A DNA stretch of 11,473 nucleotides from Betaproteobacteria bacterium (lineage in GTDB: Bacteria > Pseudomonadota > Gammaproteobacteria > Burkholderiales > SG8-41): contig JAOUIN010000052.1 in NCBI GenBank assembly GCA_029883965.1, positions 1 to 11,473 of the forward strand, written 5' to 3'. A program made the position numbers and the translations under genes. Below, one piece after another: positions 1 to 7,900 of this stretch; positions within the stretch are counted from its first letter, which is position 1; each line of letters starts with the position of its first letter. The notes beneath the pieces were generated by a model. It did not search any database. It was not told the origin of the DNA and was given only the letters and a program-made list of their open reading frames with translations.

Positions 1-1846
1 TAACGGTTCGCTGATCCAGGAACTCGAAGGCCTGTTCTCCGGCGCAGGCTGGCATGTGATCAAGCTGCTGTGGGGCTCGGAGTGGGACCCGTTGTTCGCG
101 CGTGACACCGACAACCTGATACTCAAGCGCCTGCACGAAACCGTGGACGGTGAACTGCAGAAGTATGCAGCCACCGACGGCCCCTTCAACCGCGAACATT
201 TTTTCAACAAGGATCCGGAACTGCAGGCGCTGGTGTCGCACCTGTCCGACGACGACATTGACCGGCTGCGCCGCGGTGGCCATGACCCGATGAAGATTTA
301 CGCGGCCTATCATCAGGCGACCCATCACAAGGGCCGCCCGACGGTGATCCTCGCCCAGACCAAGAAGGGCTATGGCATGGGCCAATGGGTGCAGGGCAGG
401 ATGGGTGCGCACCAGCAGAAAAAACTCGAAGACGATGCGCTGCTGGCATTCCGCGATCGCTTCGCGCTGCCGATGACGGATGCGGACGTGAAAGCGCTCA
501 AATTCTGGAAACCGGCGGATGACAGCCCTGAAATGCGTTACCTGCATGCGCGCCGCGCGGCACTCGGCGGCTACCTGCCGGCGCGGGTCACTACGGCGCC
601 GAAACTGCCGGTGCCGGCGCTCGACAGTTTCTCGCGCATCACCGAAGGCTCGGGCGAGCGTGAAGAATCGACGACCATGGGCTTCGTCAAGATACTCGCG
701 CAGATGCTGAAAGACCCGATCATCGGCAAACAGATCGTGCCGATCGTCGCCGACGAAGCACGCACCTTCGGCATGCAGTCGCTGTTCCGCCAGGTGGCGA
801 TTTACTCGCCGTTCGGCCAGCTCTACGAGCCCGAGGATCGCGACGAGCTGCTTTATTACAAGGAAGCCCAGGACGGGCAGATACTTGAAGAAGGCATCAA
901 CGAGGCCGGCGCAATTTCATCTTGGATCGCCGCGGCCACAAGCTACAGCGTGCATGGCACACCGATGCTGCCTTTCTATATTTTCTATTCGATCTTCGGT
1001 TTCCAGCGCGTCGGCGACCTGATCTGGCAGGCCGGGGATTGCCGTTCGCGCGGATTCCTGATCGGCGCCACCGCCGGGCGCACTACGCTGTCAGGCGAAG
1101 GCCTGCAGCACCAGGACGGTTCGTCCCAGCTGATTGCCTCCACGGTGCCCAACTGTCGCGCGTGGGATCCTGCGTACGGATACGAACTGGCGACGATCGT
1201 GCAGGATGGCGCGCGGCGCATGCTCGATGAGCAGGAGGACGTGTTTTATTACATCACCGTGATGAACGAAAACTACGCCCAGCCCGCAATGCCTGAGGGG
1301 GTGCACGACGACATCCTGCGCGGCATGTATCTGCTGCAGAAGACCGCGAAAGCGCAGGTGCAGCTGCTGGGCAGCGGCACCATTCTGCGCGAAGCAATTG
1401 CCGCGGCAGATCTGCTGAAGGCCGATTTCGGCATTGCTGCGAACCTGTGGAGCGTCACCAGCTGGAGCGAGCTGCGGCGCGACGGCATGGCCTGCGCACG
1501 CCACAACCGCCTGAATCCGTCTGCCGCACCGCGCATCAGCCACGTCGCCGCGTCACTGACCAAAGCCGCCGGACCGGTCATCGCCGCTTCCGACCACGTT
1601 GCCACCGTGCCCGACCTGATCCGGGAGTATGTGCCGCAACGCTATGGCACGCTGGGCACGGACGGTTACGGCCGCAGCGACACACGTGAAAACCTGCGCC
1701 GGTTTTTTGAAATGGACCGCCACCACATCGCGGTCGCAGCACTCGCCGCACTCGCGGATGAAAAGAAAATAAAAAAGGAAATCGTTGCCGACGCGGTTCG
1801 ACGTTACGGCATCGCCGGCGACACCGCACCGGCGTGGGAACGATAG
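1..1846 (+). CDS. aceE: Pyruvate dehydrogenase E1 component, homodimeric AceE type (5'-truncated by window edge)
   Basis: Thiamine-diphosphate-dependent E1 that decarboxylates a 2-oxoacid, normally pyruvate, and acetylates the lipoyl groups of E2 in the cytoplasmic dehydrogenase complex. The reading frame is open from base 2 and aligns with the E. coli enzyme from just after its TPP-binding region, so about 614 residues of an enzyme usually near 890 are present. The GTG at 56 is internal, not a start. Recalled E. coli landmarks are visible: the active-site loop KKGYGMG followed by GAHQQKK (His407 equivalent, codon 410-412), EGINEAG (Glu571 equivalent, codon 902-904), and GEGLQH (His640 equivalent, codon 1109-1111). 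The next residues read QDGSSQ where E. coli has EDGHSH, an oddity treated in the findings. The C-terminal domain has LGTDGYGRSDTRENLRR. The gene ends 24 bp from a convergent gene and no aceF follows. A related 2-oxoacid E1 such as an MdeB-like enzyme is possible. Confidence 0.95.
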   Translation, partial: NGSLIQELEGLFSGAGWHVIKLLWGSEWDPLFARDTDNLILKRLHETVDGELQKYAATDGPFNREHFFNKDPELQALVSHLSDDDIDRLRRGGHDPMKIYAAYHQATHHKGRPTVILAQTKKGYGMGQWVQGRMGAHQQKKLEDDALLAFRDRFALPMTDADVKALKFWKPADDSPEMRYLHARRAALGGYLPARVTTAPKLPVPALDSFSRITEGSGEREESTTMGFVKILAQMLKDPIIGKQIVPIVADEARTFGMQSLFRQVAIYSPFGQLYEPEDRDELLYYKEAQDGQILEEGINEAGAISSWIAAATSYSVHGTPMLPFYIFYSIFGFQRVGDLIWQAGDCRSRGFLIGATAGRTTLSGEGLQHQDGSSQLIASTVPNCRAWDPAYGYELATIVQDGARRMLDEQEDVFYYITVMNENYAQPAMPEGVHDDILRGMYLLQKTAKAQVQLLGSGTILREAIAAADLLKADFGIAANLWSVTSWSELRRDGMACARHNRLNPSAAPRISHVAASLTKAAGPVIAASDHVATVPDLIREYVPQRYGTLGTDGYGRSDTRENLRRFFEMDRHHIAVAALAALADEKKIKKEIVADAVRRYGIAGDTAPAWER

Positions 1847-1870
1847 GGCCGGCGATTCAGCGGTCGACGT

Positions 1871-2785
1871 TCAGCTGCTTTGGGTTCCCGGCACATCATA
1901 TTGACCTCGCAAGCGGCGCGACAGCAATTGCTGCAGTGCAGGCCAGGCCTCATGCGTGGCGCGTTCGCCCACTTCGATCAGCGCGTGCGCACCCCGCGCA
2001 CCCTGCATCGCGGCGTGCAGGTCAAGACGGATCTGGAAATCGGCGCGCCGGATCTGCTCCACGATCAGCCGGTTGATCATAATGTGCATCATCTGGAACG
2101 CGATCGCTGTCGTGCCGTCACTCTCCAGCGGCTCTTCGTAGGGCCGGTACGCAACATCCACCGCAATCACAAAATCGGCACCCAGCTTGCGCGCCGCATC
2201 CACGGGAATCGGCGCACTGAGCGCCCCGTCTACGAGCTTGCGCTTGCCGATGATGATCGGCGCATGACGCAGAGGCACGCAGGCCGACGCGGCAACCGCC
2301 GCACCGGGCGGCCCGCGATCCAGCAGCACCAGCTCGCCGGTTTCGACATCCGTCGCGACCGCGCCAAAGCGCACACGCAGGTTGCTAACATCGTTCACCG
2401 TCACGTTGCTGCGGATCAATTCACGCAGGCGCTCCATCATTGTCGAATCGAAACGCCATCCACCGGATGACGTGCCGCTCCACGCCGGATCATTGGCCAG
2501 CTTTTCGATGGTTGCCGATGGAACTCCCGACGCCCACAACACCCCCGCAATCGCCCCTACGCTGCTACCGGTGATTACGTCGGGCACGAATCCCAGGGAT
2601 TCGAAGGCGCGAATTACACCGATATGTGCATAGCCATGCAATCCGCCGCTGCCCAGTGCCACGCCGACGCGCGTCCTGCCGCCGGGCGACGCAGCCTCAG
2701 ACACATTCATGGAAGCAGCGCCTGCGATTGCCGCGATCAGTTGCAGTGCTCGGCGACGGTTCAGGTCTATCGACGGATTGCCCAT
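1871..2785 (-). CDS. Patatin-like phospholipase/esterase, RssA-type, with twin-arginine-like leader
   Basis: Predicted serine hydrolase of the patatin fold, acting on lipid or acyl-ester substrates; the real substrate is unknown. I use the ATG at 2785 (304 residues) because an excellent AAAGGAGG ribosome site lies 6 nt upstream; an in-frame GTG at 2845 has none. The N-terminus, NRRRALQLIAAIAGAA (residues 9-24), resembles a Tat leader, so export to the periplasm is plausible, with cleavage perhaps near residue 31. The catalytic set is complete: glycine-rich oxyanion loop GSGGLHGYAHIGV (45-57), nucleophile elbow GSSVG (73-77, Ser75), the ASACVP block (167-171 region), and the DGAL dyad aspartate (Asp186). 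The length fits RssA/YchK-like proteins, which usually lack a leader. It lies 90 bp downstream of the TetR gene on the same strand, so co-transcription is possible. It converges on aceE with a 24-bp gap. Confidence 0.9.
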   Translation of the reverse strand: MGNPSIDLNRRRALQLIAAIAGAASMNVSEAASPGGRTRVGVALGSGGLHGYAHIGVIRAFESLGFVPDVITGSSVGAIAGVLWASGVPSATIEKLANDPAWSGTSSGGWRFDSTMMERLRELIRSNVTVNDVSNLRVRFGAVATDVETGELVLLDRGPPGAAVAASACVPLRHAPIIIGKRKLVDGALSAPIPVDAARKLGADFVIAVDVAYRPYEEPLESDGTTAIAFQMMHIMINRLIVEQIRRADFQIRLDLHAAMQGARGAHALIEVGERATHEAWPALQQLLSRRLRGQYDVPGTQSS

Positions 2786-2791
2786 GTGGAG

Positions 2792-2799
2792 CCTCCTTT
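2792..2799 (-). promoter_or_regulatory. Ribosome binding site of the patatin-like gene
   Basis: On the minus strand the sequence AAAGGAGG ends 6 nt before the ATG at 2785. It is nearly a full anti-16S match. It decides the start in favour of 2785 over the upstream in-frame GTG at 2845. Confidence 0.8.
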
Positions 2800-2875
2800 G
2801 CACTTCGGCTGACGCACGCTGTGCTGCATATGGTGCCCCCGGCACACGACCGAACCGTTGATGCAGGTCAATACA

Positions 2876-3604
2876 TCAGGCTCGCCGCCGCGCTGCAGGC
2901 CTCGCCGGCTTGCTGCGCAGCATCTTGCGTGTACGCGACGCCGGCCGTACCGCCGGCTTCGCGGCCCGTTTCGCCGCTTTTTTCGGCAGCGCGTGGCAGA
3001 TACCGTCGAGGAAAACGTCGACGATCAACCCGGCATCACGCTCCCGCGGCACGCAATCAGGATCCATCGCCCAGTTGCTGATCAGGCCATCGACGAGGGC
3101 GTGCAATCCGAGTGCTATGCGCTTCGCATCCAGGCCCTGCGGCAGTTGCTGCATTTCAATTGCCCTGATCAGGCCCTGCTCCAGACGCGCGAGACAGCCC
3201 GCCTGCATTTCACTGAAGCGTTTCCACACGACCTGCATTTCATCGACGTACTCGCATTTGTGAAAGACGATGTGAAACACGCGCCGCGCCTGCGCATCGC
3301 CGGAAGTGCGCTGCAGAATCCCGGTCAGCATCGCCCGTACGCTGCCCAGCGGATCCGCATCCTGAGCCGGGTTGATCTGGCACGGCGCATCCTCCATCGG
3401 CATCGTGACGCGCGCCACCATTTCGCAGAACAGGTCTGCCTTGTCATTGAAGTGCCAGTAGATCGCGCCGCGCGTGACCGATGCTGCCTCGGCAATATCG
3501 GTCAGCGAGGTGCGCGATACGCCGCGCATGCTGAATACCCGCTCAGCTGCGTCAAGAATCTGGTTGCGCGTCTCTACCGCTTCGTCTTTGGTGCGTCTGG
3601 CCAT
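2876..3604 (-). CDS. acrR: TetR-family repressor, AcrR/TtgR-like, with basic C-terminal tail
   Basis: Predicted ligand-responsive repressor of the divergent efflux operon. The N-terminus MARRTKDEAVETRNQILDAA is very close to AcrR/TtgR. The helix-turn-helix follows at about residues 32-52 (TSLTDIAEAASVTRGAIYWHF), the family's DNA-recognition region. The C-terminal ligand/dimer domain runs to about residue 206. The ATG at 3604 (242 residues) matches the family's conserved start and has GGAGG 3 nt upstream, a short spacing. A GTG at 3640 would add 12 unconserved residues. AcrR proteins are usually about 215 residues. Here the last 36 (207-242) form an extra tail of K, R, A and P with 15 Lys/Arg and no acidic residue. 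The gene is divergent from the adaptor gene across 154 bp holding one palindromic operator, so autorepression plus pump repression is likely. Function as the local efflux repressor is confident; the inducer is unknown. Confidence 0.93.
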   Translation of the reverse strand: MARRTKDEAVETRNQILDAAERVFSMRGVSRTSLTDIAEAASVTRGAIYWHFNDKADLFCEMVARVTMPMEDAPCQINPAQDADPLGSVRAMLTGILQRTSGDAQARRVFHIVFHKCEYVDEMQVVWKRFSEMQAGCLARLEQGLIRAIEMQQLPQGLDAKRIALGLHALVDGLISNWAMDPDCVPRERDAGLIVDVFLDGICHALPKKAAKRAAKPAVRPASRTRKMLRSKPARPAARRRA

Positions 3605-3649
3605 GCGCCTCCGGTGCTTTCCATTGTTGCCCCCGATCACTCCAGGTGC

Positions 3650-3678
3650 TTGTCATAAAACGCTACTTTACATACATT
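3650..3678 (+). promoter_or_regulatory. Putative sigma-70 promoter of the efflux operon
   Basis: TTGTCA at 3650-3655 (5 of 6 to the -35 consensus) and TACATT at 3673-3678 (4 of 6 to the -10 consensus) are separated by 17 nt. The -10 box falls inside the left half of the AcrR-like operator, so a bound repressor would block RNA polymerase. Transcription would start near 3685, leaving a leader of about 74 nt before the adaptor ATG. This is pattern matching only. I could not identify a convincing promoter for the divergent repressor gene. Confidence 0.4.
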
Positions 3679-3694
3679 CATGGTTGTATGTAAA
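3667..3694. promoter_or_regulatory. AcrR-type palindromic operator between repressor and efflux operon
   Basis: Perfect 10-bp inverted arms, TTTACATACA (3667-3676) and TGTATGTAAA (3685-3694), flank the 8-nt centre TTCATGGT. The inner 24 bp (3669-3692) has the same TACATACA / TGTATGTA half-sites and the same overall length as the E. coli acrAB operator bound by AcrR, as I recall it. Differences are confined to the centre. It is the only strong palindrome I see in this intergenic region and it overlaps the proposed pump promoter. It lies 63 bp from the repressor ATG and 65 bp from the adaptor ATG, so one site could serve both directions. Binding by the neighbouring TetR protein is inferred from position and from the conserved recognition helix. 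Confidence 0.85.
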
Positions 3695-3758
3695 CTCCGG
3701 CATGCCCAATTTTCATCGCGCCGGATCTCGCGCCGGCCCTTTCCAGGGATACAAGAAC

Positions 3759-4946
3759 ATGAATGCCCACAAGCCACTCCGTCTGCGCCGAGGCATTGCT
3801 GCGGCATCACTGTTGCTGATCGCAGCCTGCGGTCCCGCAGGCGGACCGCCCGGCTTTCCGCCACCGCCAGTCACCGTAATCACCGTCGAGACGCGTGATG
3901 TGCCGGTCATGCTGGAATATACCGGTCAGACTGCCGGCTACCGCGAAACCGAAGTCCGCGCCCGCGTCAGCGGCATCCTGCTCAAACGCAATTACCGCGA
4001 AGGCGGCAATGTGCGCCGCGGTGAATCACTGTTCACCATCGACCCCGCACCGTTCCAGCTGGCGCAGGCGCGCGCCAGCGCTGACCTCGGTGTCGCCGAA
4101 GCACGGTTGCAGCAGGCGCAACGCGAACTGGCGCGGCTGAAACCGGTGCACGAAGCCCGGGCCGTCAGCCAGAAGGAATTCGACGACGCGACATCGAACG
4201 AGCGCATCGCCCGCGCCGAAGTGGAAAGTGTGCGCGCCCGGCTCAATGAAGCCCGGCTCAATCTGGAATGGACCCGCGTTGAGTCGCCGATCGCCGGCAT
4301 TGCCGGTCGCGCCGCGGTCTCCGAAGGCTCGCTGGTCTCGGGGCCCAGCGTGCTGCTGACCACCGTCACCCAGACCGATCCGATGTATGTCATTTTCGGC
4401 GTGTCAGACCGCGACACGCTGGCGCTGCGCCGCGATGCCGACGCCGGCCGCCTGAAGCTGCCCGCGGACGGCCGTCTGAAAGCCACCGTCGAGCTGGCCG
4501 ACGGCAGCGACTATACACAGCCGGGCGTCGTCAATTTCACCGACGCACGCATCAATACGGCAACCGGCACCACCGAAACCCGCGCCGAGTTTCCGAATCC
4601 CCGCAACCTCCTGCGCGCCGGCGAATTCGTCCGCATCAAACTGTCCGGCGCGGTACGTCCTGCCGCTGTCGTCATACCGCAACGCGCGGTACTCGACAGT
4701 CCTGCGGGAAAATTCGTCTATCTGCTCGGTGCCGAGTCCAAAGCCGAACCGCGTCCGGTCGAGGTCGGTGCCTGGACCGCCGACGGATGGGTCATCACCA
4801 AAGGGCTCAAACCCGGAGACCGGGTGATCGTTGATGGCGTCGCCAAGATCTTCGCGCCCGGCACGCCGGTCACCGTCATGGACGGCAAAACGCCGCCGGC
4901 GGCGCCCGCCGCGAAGCCGGCAGCAAAACCCGCGACGAAATCATGA
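3759..4946 (+). CDS. acrA: RND efflux periplasmic adaptor (membrane fusion) lipoprotein, AcrA/MexA family
   Basis: Periplasmic adaptor that bridges the inner-membrane RND pump and the outer-membrane channel. I chose the ATG at 3759 (395 residues) because it is followed directly by a positively charged n-region, a hydrophobic stretch and a lipobox IAAC with Cys24, the predicted lipidated residue. An AGGGA sits 9 nt upstream. An in-frame ATG at 3702 would add 19 residues before the leader and has no ribosome site. Domains in order: beta-barrel/lipoyl start EYTGQTAGYRETEVRARVSG (53-72); lipoyl half ending near LFTIDPAPF (91-99); alpha-hairpin coiled coil about 100-165, rich in Ala, Arg, Glu and Gln; second lipoyl half with the family signature TRVESPIAGIAG; then beta-barrel and membrane-proximal domains. 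The C-terminus is an Ala/Pro/Lys-rich tail (KTPPAAPAAKPAAKPATKS). The stop overlaps the pump start as ATGA, a 4-nt overlap indicating coupled translation. Confidence 0.95.
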   Translation: MNAHKPLRLRRGIAAASLLLIAACGPAGGPPGFPPPPVTVITVETRDVPVMLEYTGQTAGYRETEVRARVSGILLKRNYREGGNVRRGESLFTIDPAPFQLAQARASADLGVAEARLQQAQRELARLKPVHEARAVSQKEFDDATSNERIARAEVESVRARLNEARLNLEWTRVESPIAGIAGRAAVSEGSLVSGPSVLLTTVTQTDPMYVIFGVSDRDTLALRRDADAGRLKLPADGRLKATVELADGSDYTQPGVVNFTDARINTATGTTETRAEFPNPRNLLRAGEFVRIKLSGAVRPAAVVIPQRAVLDSPAGKFVYLLGAESKAEPRPVEVGAWTADGWVITKGLKPGDRVIVDGVAKIFAPGTPVTVMDGKTPPAAPAAKPAAKPATKS

Positions 4947-7900
4947 TCTCGAGATTCTTCATCGACCGGCCGATATTCGCGGCCGTATTGTCGATCTTCC
5001 TGGTCATCGCCGGCCTTGCAGCCACCCGGACATTGCCGATCGCGCAGTATCCGGAAATCGCGCCGCCGGTGGTTACCGTGCGCGCGATCTATCCCGGCGC
5101 GTCGGCCGAGGTGCTGGAACAGACCGTCGCCGCCCCTCTGGAAAACCAGATCACCGGCGTCGAAGACATGCTCTACATGCACTCGACATCGACTTCGAAC
5201 GGCGTGGTCGAAATCCAGGTCACTTTCAACATCGGCGCCGACGTCGATACCGCGGCGCTCAACGTCAATAACCGGGTCAAGCAGGCCGAACCGCGTCTGC
5301 CGCTGGAAGTGCGTCGTCAGGGCGTGACCGTCGAAAAAGGTTCGTCATCATTCCTGCAGGTGATTGCCTTCAGTTCTCCCGACGGGCGTTACGACGACCT
5401 GTTCATCTCGAACTATGTCACGCTGAACGTGCTCGATGCCATCAAGCGCATTCCCGGCACCACCAACGTGCAGATTTTCGGCGCCAAGGATTATGCAATG
5501 CGCATCTGGACGCGCCCCGACCGCATGGCGCAACTGAAAGTGACACCAGGCGACCTGGTGCGCGCGCTGAACGAGCAGAACGCGCAGTTCGCAGCCGGAA
5601 AAATCGGCCAGTCGCCCACCGGCGGACCGCAGGAACTGGTCTACACCATCACCACCAAAGGCCGGCTCAGCGAACCCGCAGAATTCGAGAACATCATCGT
5701 TCGCGCCAACCCCGACGGTTCACTGCTGCGCCTGAAGGACGTGGCACGCGTCGAACTCGGTTCCCGCGATTACGAGTTCATCGGACGCGTTAACGGGAAA
5801 ACGGCAACCCTGGTCGGCATTTTCCTGCAACCGGGCGCCAACGCGCTCGCCACGGCTGACCTGGTTACCGCTGAAATCGAGCGCTTGAAGGAGCGCTTCC
5901 CGCCGGGCTTCTCACACTCTGTCGTTTACGACACCACGCGCTTCGTCAAGGTCTCGATCCGCGAAGTAGCCAAAACGCTGGCCGAAGCCATGCTGCTGGT
6001 GTTCCTTGTCGTGTTCGTGTTCCTGCAAAACTGGCGCGCGACGCTGATTCCGTTCGCCGCGGTGCCGGTATCGCTGATCGGCACATTTGCCGGCCTGCTG
6101 CTGCTCGGCTATTCGATCAACACGCTGACGCTGTTCGGCATGGTGCTAGCGATCGGCATTGTTGTCGACGACGCCATCGTCGTTCTCGAAAACGTCGAAC
6201 GCATCATGCGCGAGGAAAAACTCGAAGCGCGCGAGGCCGCAGTCAAGGCGATGAAAGAGGTCACGGGCCCCATCATTGCAATGACCCTGACCATGTGCGC
6301 GGTGTTCGTGCCGATCGCCTTCCTCGGCGGACTGACCGGCCAGCTGTATCGCCAGTTTGCCGTGACCATTTCAATTGCCGTGACCATTTCCGGTGTCGTT
6401 GCACTGACGCTGTCTCCCAGTCTGTGCGTACTGATCCTCAAGAACGAACACCGCCAGCCGGGCCGTTTTTTCCGCTGGTTCAATACTGCGTTTTCCCGGC
6501 TGACCGGACGCTATGTCGACGGCGTCACCTGGGTGCTGCGCCGCGGCGGCATCGCGCTGCTGCTGTTCGCCGGCATGGTTGCCCTCACCGCCGGCCTGTG
6601 GCGCGCCACGCCGGGCGCGCTGGTACCCGACGAAGATCAGGGGTACTACATTGCAGCGGTATTCCTGCCGGACGGCGCGACACTGGAACGCACCGACAAG
6701 GTGGTCAATGAAGTCGTTGAGATCATCAAGTCCAATCCGGCCAACGAGAATGCCGTGGCGTTCACCGGCTTCGATTTTCTCGGCGGCGGCTTTCGCAACA
6801 GTGCGGCGACGATATTCGTCACCCAGAAGCACTGGGATGACCGCGAGATCTCGACGCAGCAGCTGGTCGGCGAGTTCTACATGAAAACCGGACACCTGCA
6901 GGAAGGGCTCGCGCTGGCTTTTGGTCCACCACCGATCTTCGGGCTGGGCACTTCGGGCGGCTTCGAATTCTATCTGCAGAACCGTGGCGAAGGCGGCGCC
7001 GCACGACTGTTCGAAGTCACGCAGCAGATGCTCGGTGCCATCCAGAAGGATCCGATGTTCGCCCAGGTCAATACGCTGTGGCGCGCCAACGTCCCGCAAC
7101 TGTATGTGCAGACGGACCGCGAAAAAGCCAAAGCGCTGGGCGTGCCCATCGACGAACTTTACAGCACCCTCGCCGCCACACTCGGCACGGCTTATGTCAA
7201 TGACTTCAACAAATTCGGCCGCACCTGGCAGGTGCTGATGTCGGCGGAACCCGCGCACCGCAAGAATCCGGAAGATGTCGGCGCGGTGTATGTGCGCTCG
7301 GATCGCGGCGCCATGGTGCCGTTGTCCTCCCTGGCCAGCGTGCAGTATTCTTCCGGCCCCGACACGCTCGACCGATTCAACAACCTGCCCGCGGTCAAAC
7401 TCATCGGTTCCGCCAAGCCCGGCTTCAGTTCCGGCGAAGCCATCGAGCGCATGGAACAGATTGCCGCGGCAACCCTGCCGCCCGAGTTCAGCTTTGACTG
7501 GGGCGGCGCCTCGTTCCAGGAAAAACGTTCCGGCGGCACTTCGGTAATTGCAATCGGACTCGCAGCGCTGATGGTGTTCCTGATCCTTGCCGCGCAGTAC
7601 GACAAATGGTCGTTGCCGCTGTCGGTACTGCTGGCACTGCCGTTCGGCACGTTCGGCGCGCTGGCAGCCATCTGGATCAACAACCTGCTGCCGATGCCGT
7701 TTTACATGGCACAGGGTGTGCCATGGCTGCAGGGACTGCTGTCACCGCTCGCGGGGATCGCGCGCCTGTCGAACGACGTGTACTTCCAGATCGGCCTGGT
7801 GACGCTGCTCGGTCTCGCCGCCAAGAACGCCATCCTGATCGTCGAGTTCGCGGTGCTGAAAAAACAGGAGGGCTATACCACCGCGGCGGCGGCAATCGAG

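Noticed and set aside
56..58. GTG at 56 as the start of the E1 gene
   Set aside because: The frame is open to base 2 and the upstream residues (NGSLIQELEGLFSGAGW) match AceE, so the gene begins before the window.
2833..2845. GTGCC-CCC-GGCAC hairpin between the repressor and the patatin-like gene
   Set aside because: The stem is only 5 bp and has no T-run on either strand; too weak to call a terminator.
2858..3658. A long plus-strand open frame (266 codons) opposite the repressor gene
   Set aside because: It has no family resemblance and is fully antisense to a clear TetR gene. GC-rich codon bias commonly keeps the opposite strand open.
3702..3704. Alternative ATG for the adaptor at 3702
   Set aside because: It lacks a ribosome site and would put 19 polar residues in front of the lipoprotein leader.
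6357..6390. Tandem direct repeat TTGCCGTGACCATTTC with an 18-nt period inside the RND gene
   Set aside because: It encodes AVTISI-AVTISG, but the segment has the same length as in AcrB, so no expansion took place; it is probably coincidental similarity of hydrophobic TM codons.
6371..7258. A 295-codon minus-strand open frame inside the RND gene
   Set aside because: It lies wholly opposite well-conserved AcrB-like coding sequence and shows no recognisable domain or ribosome site.
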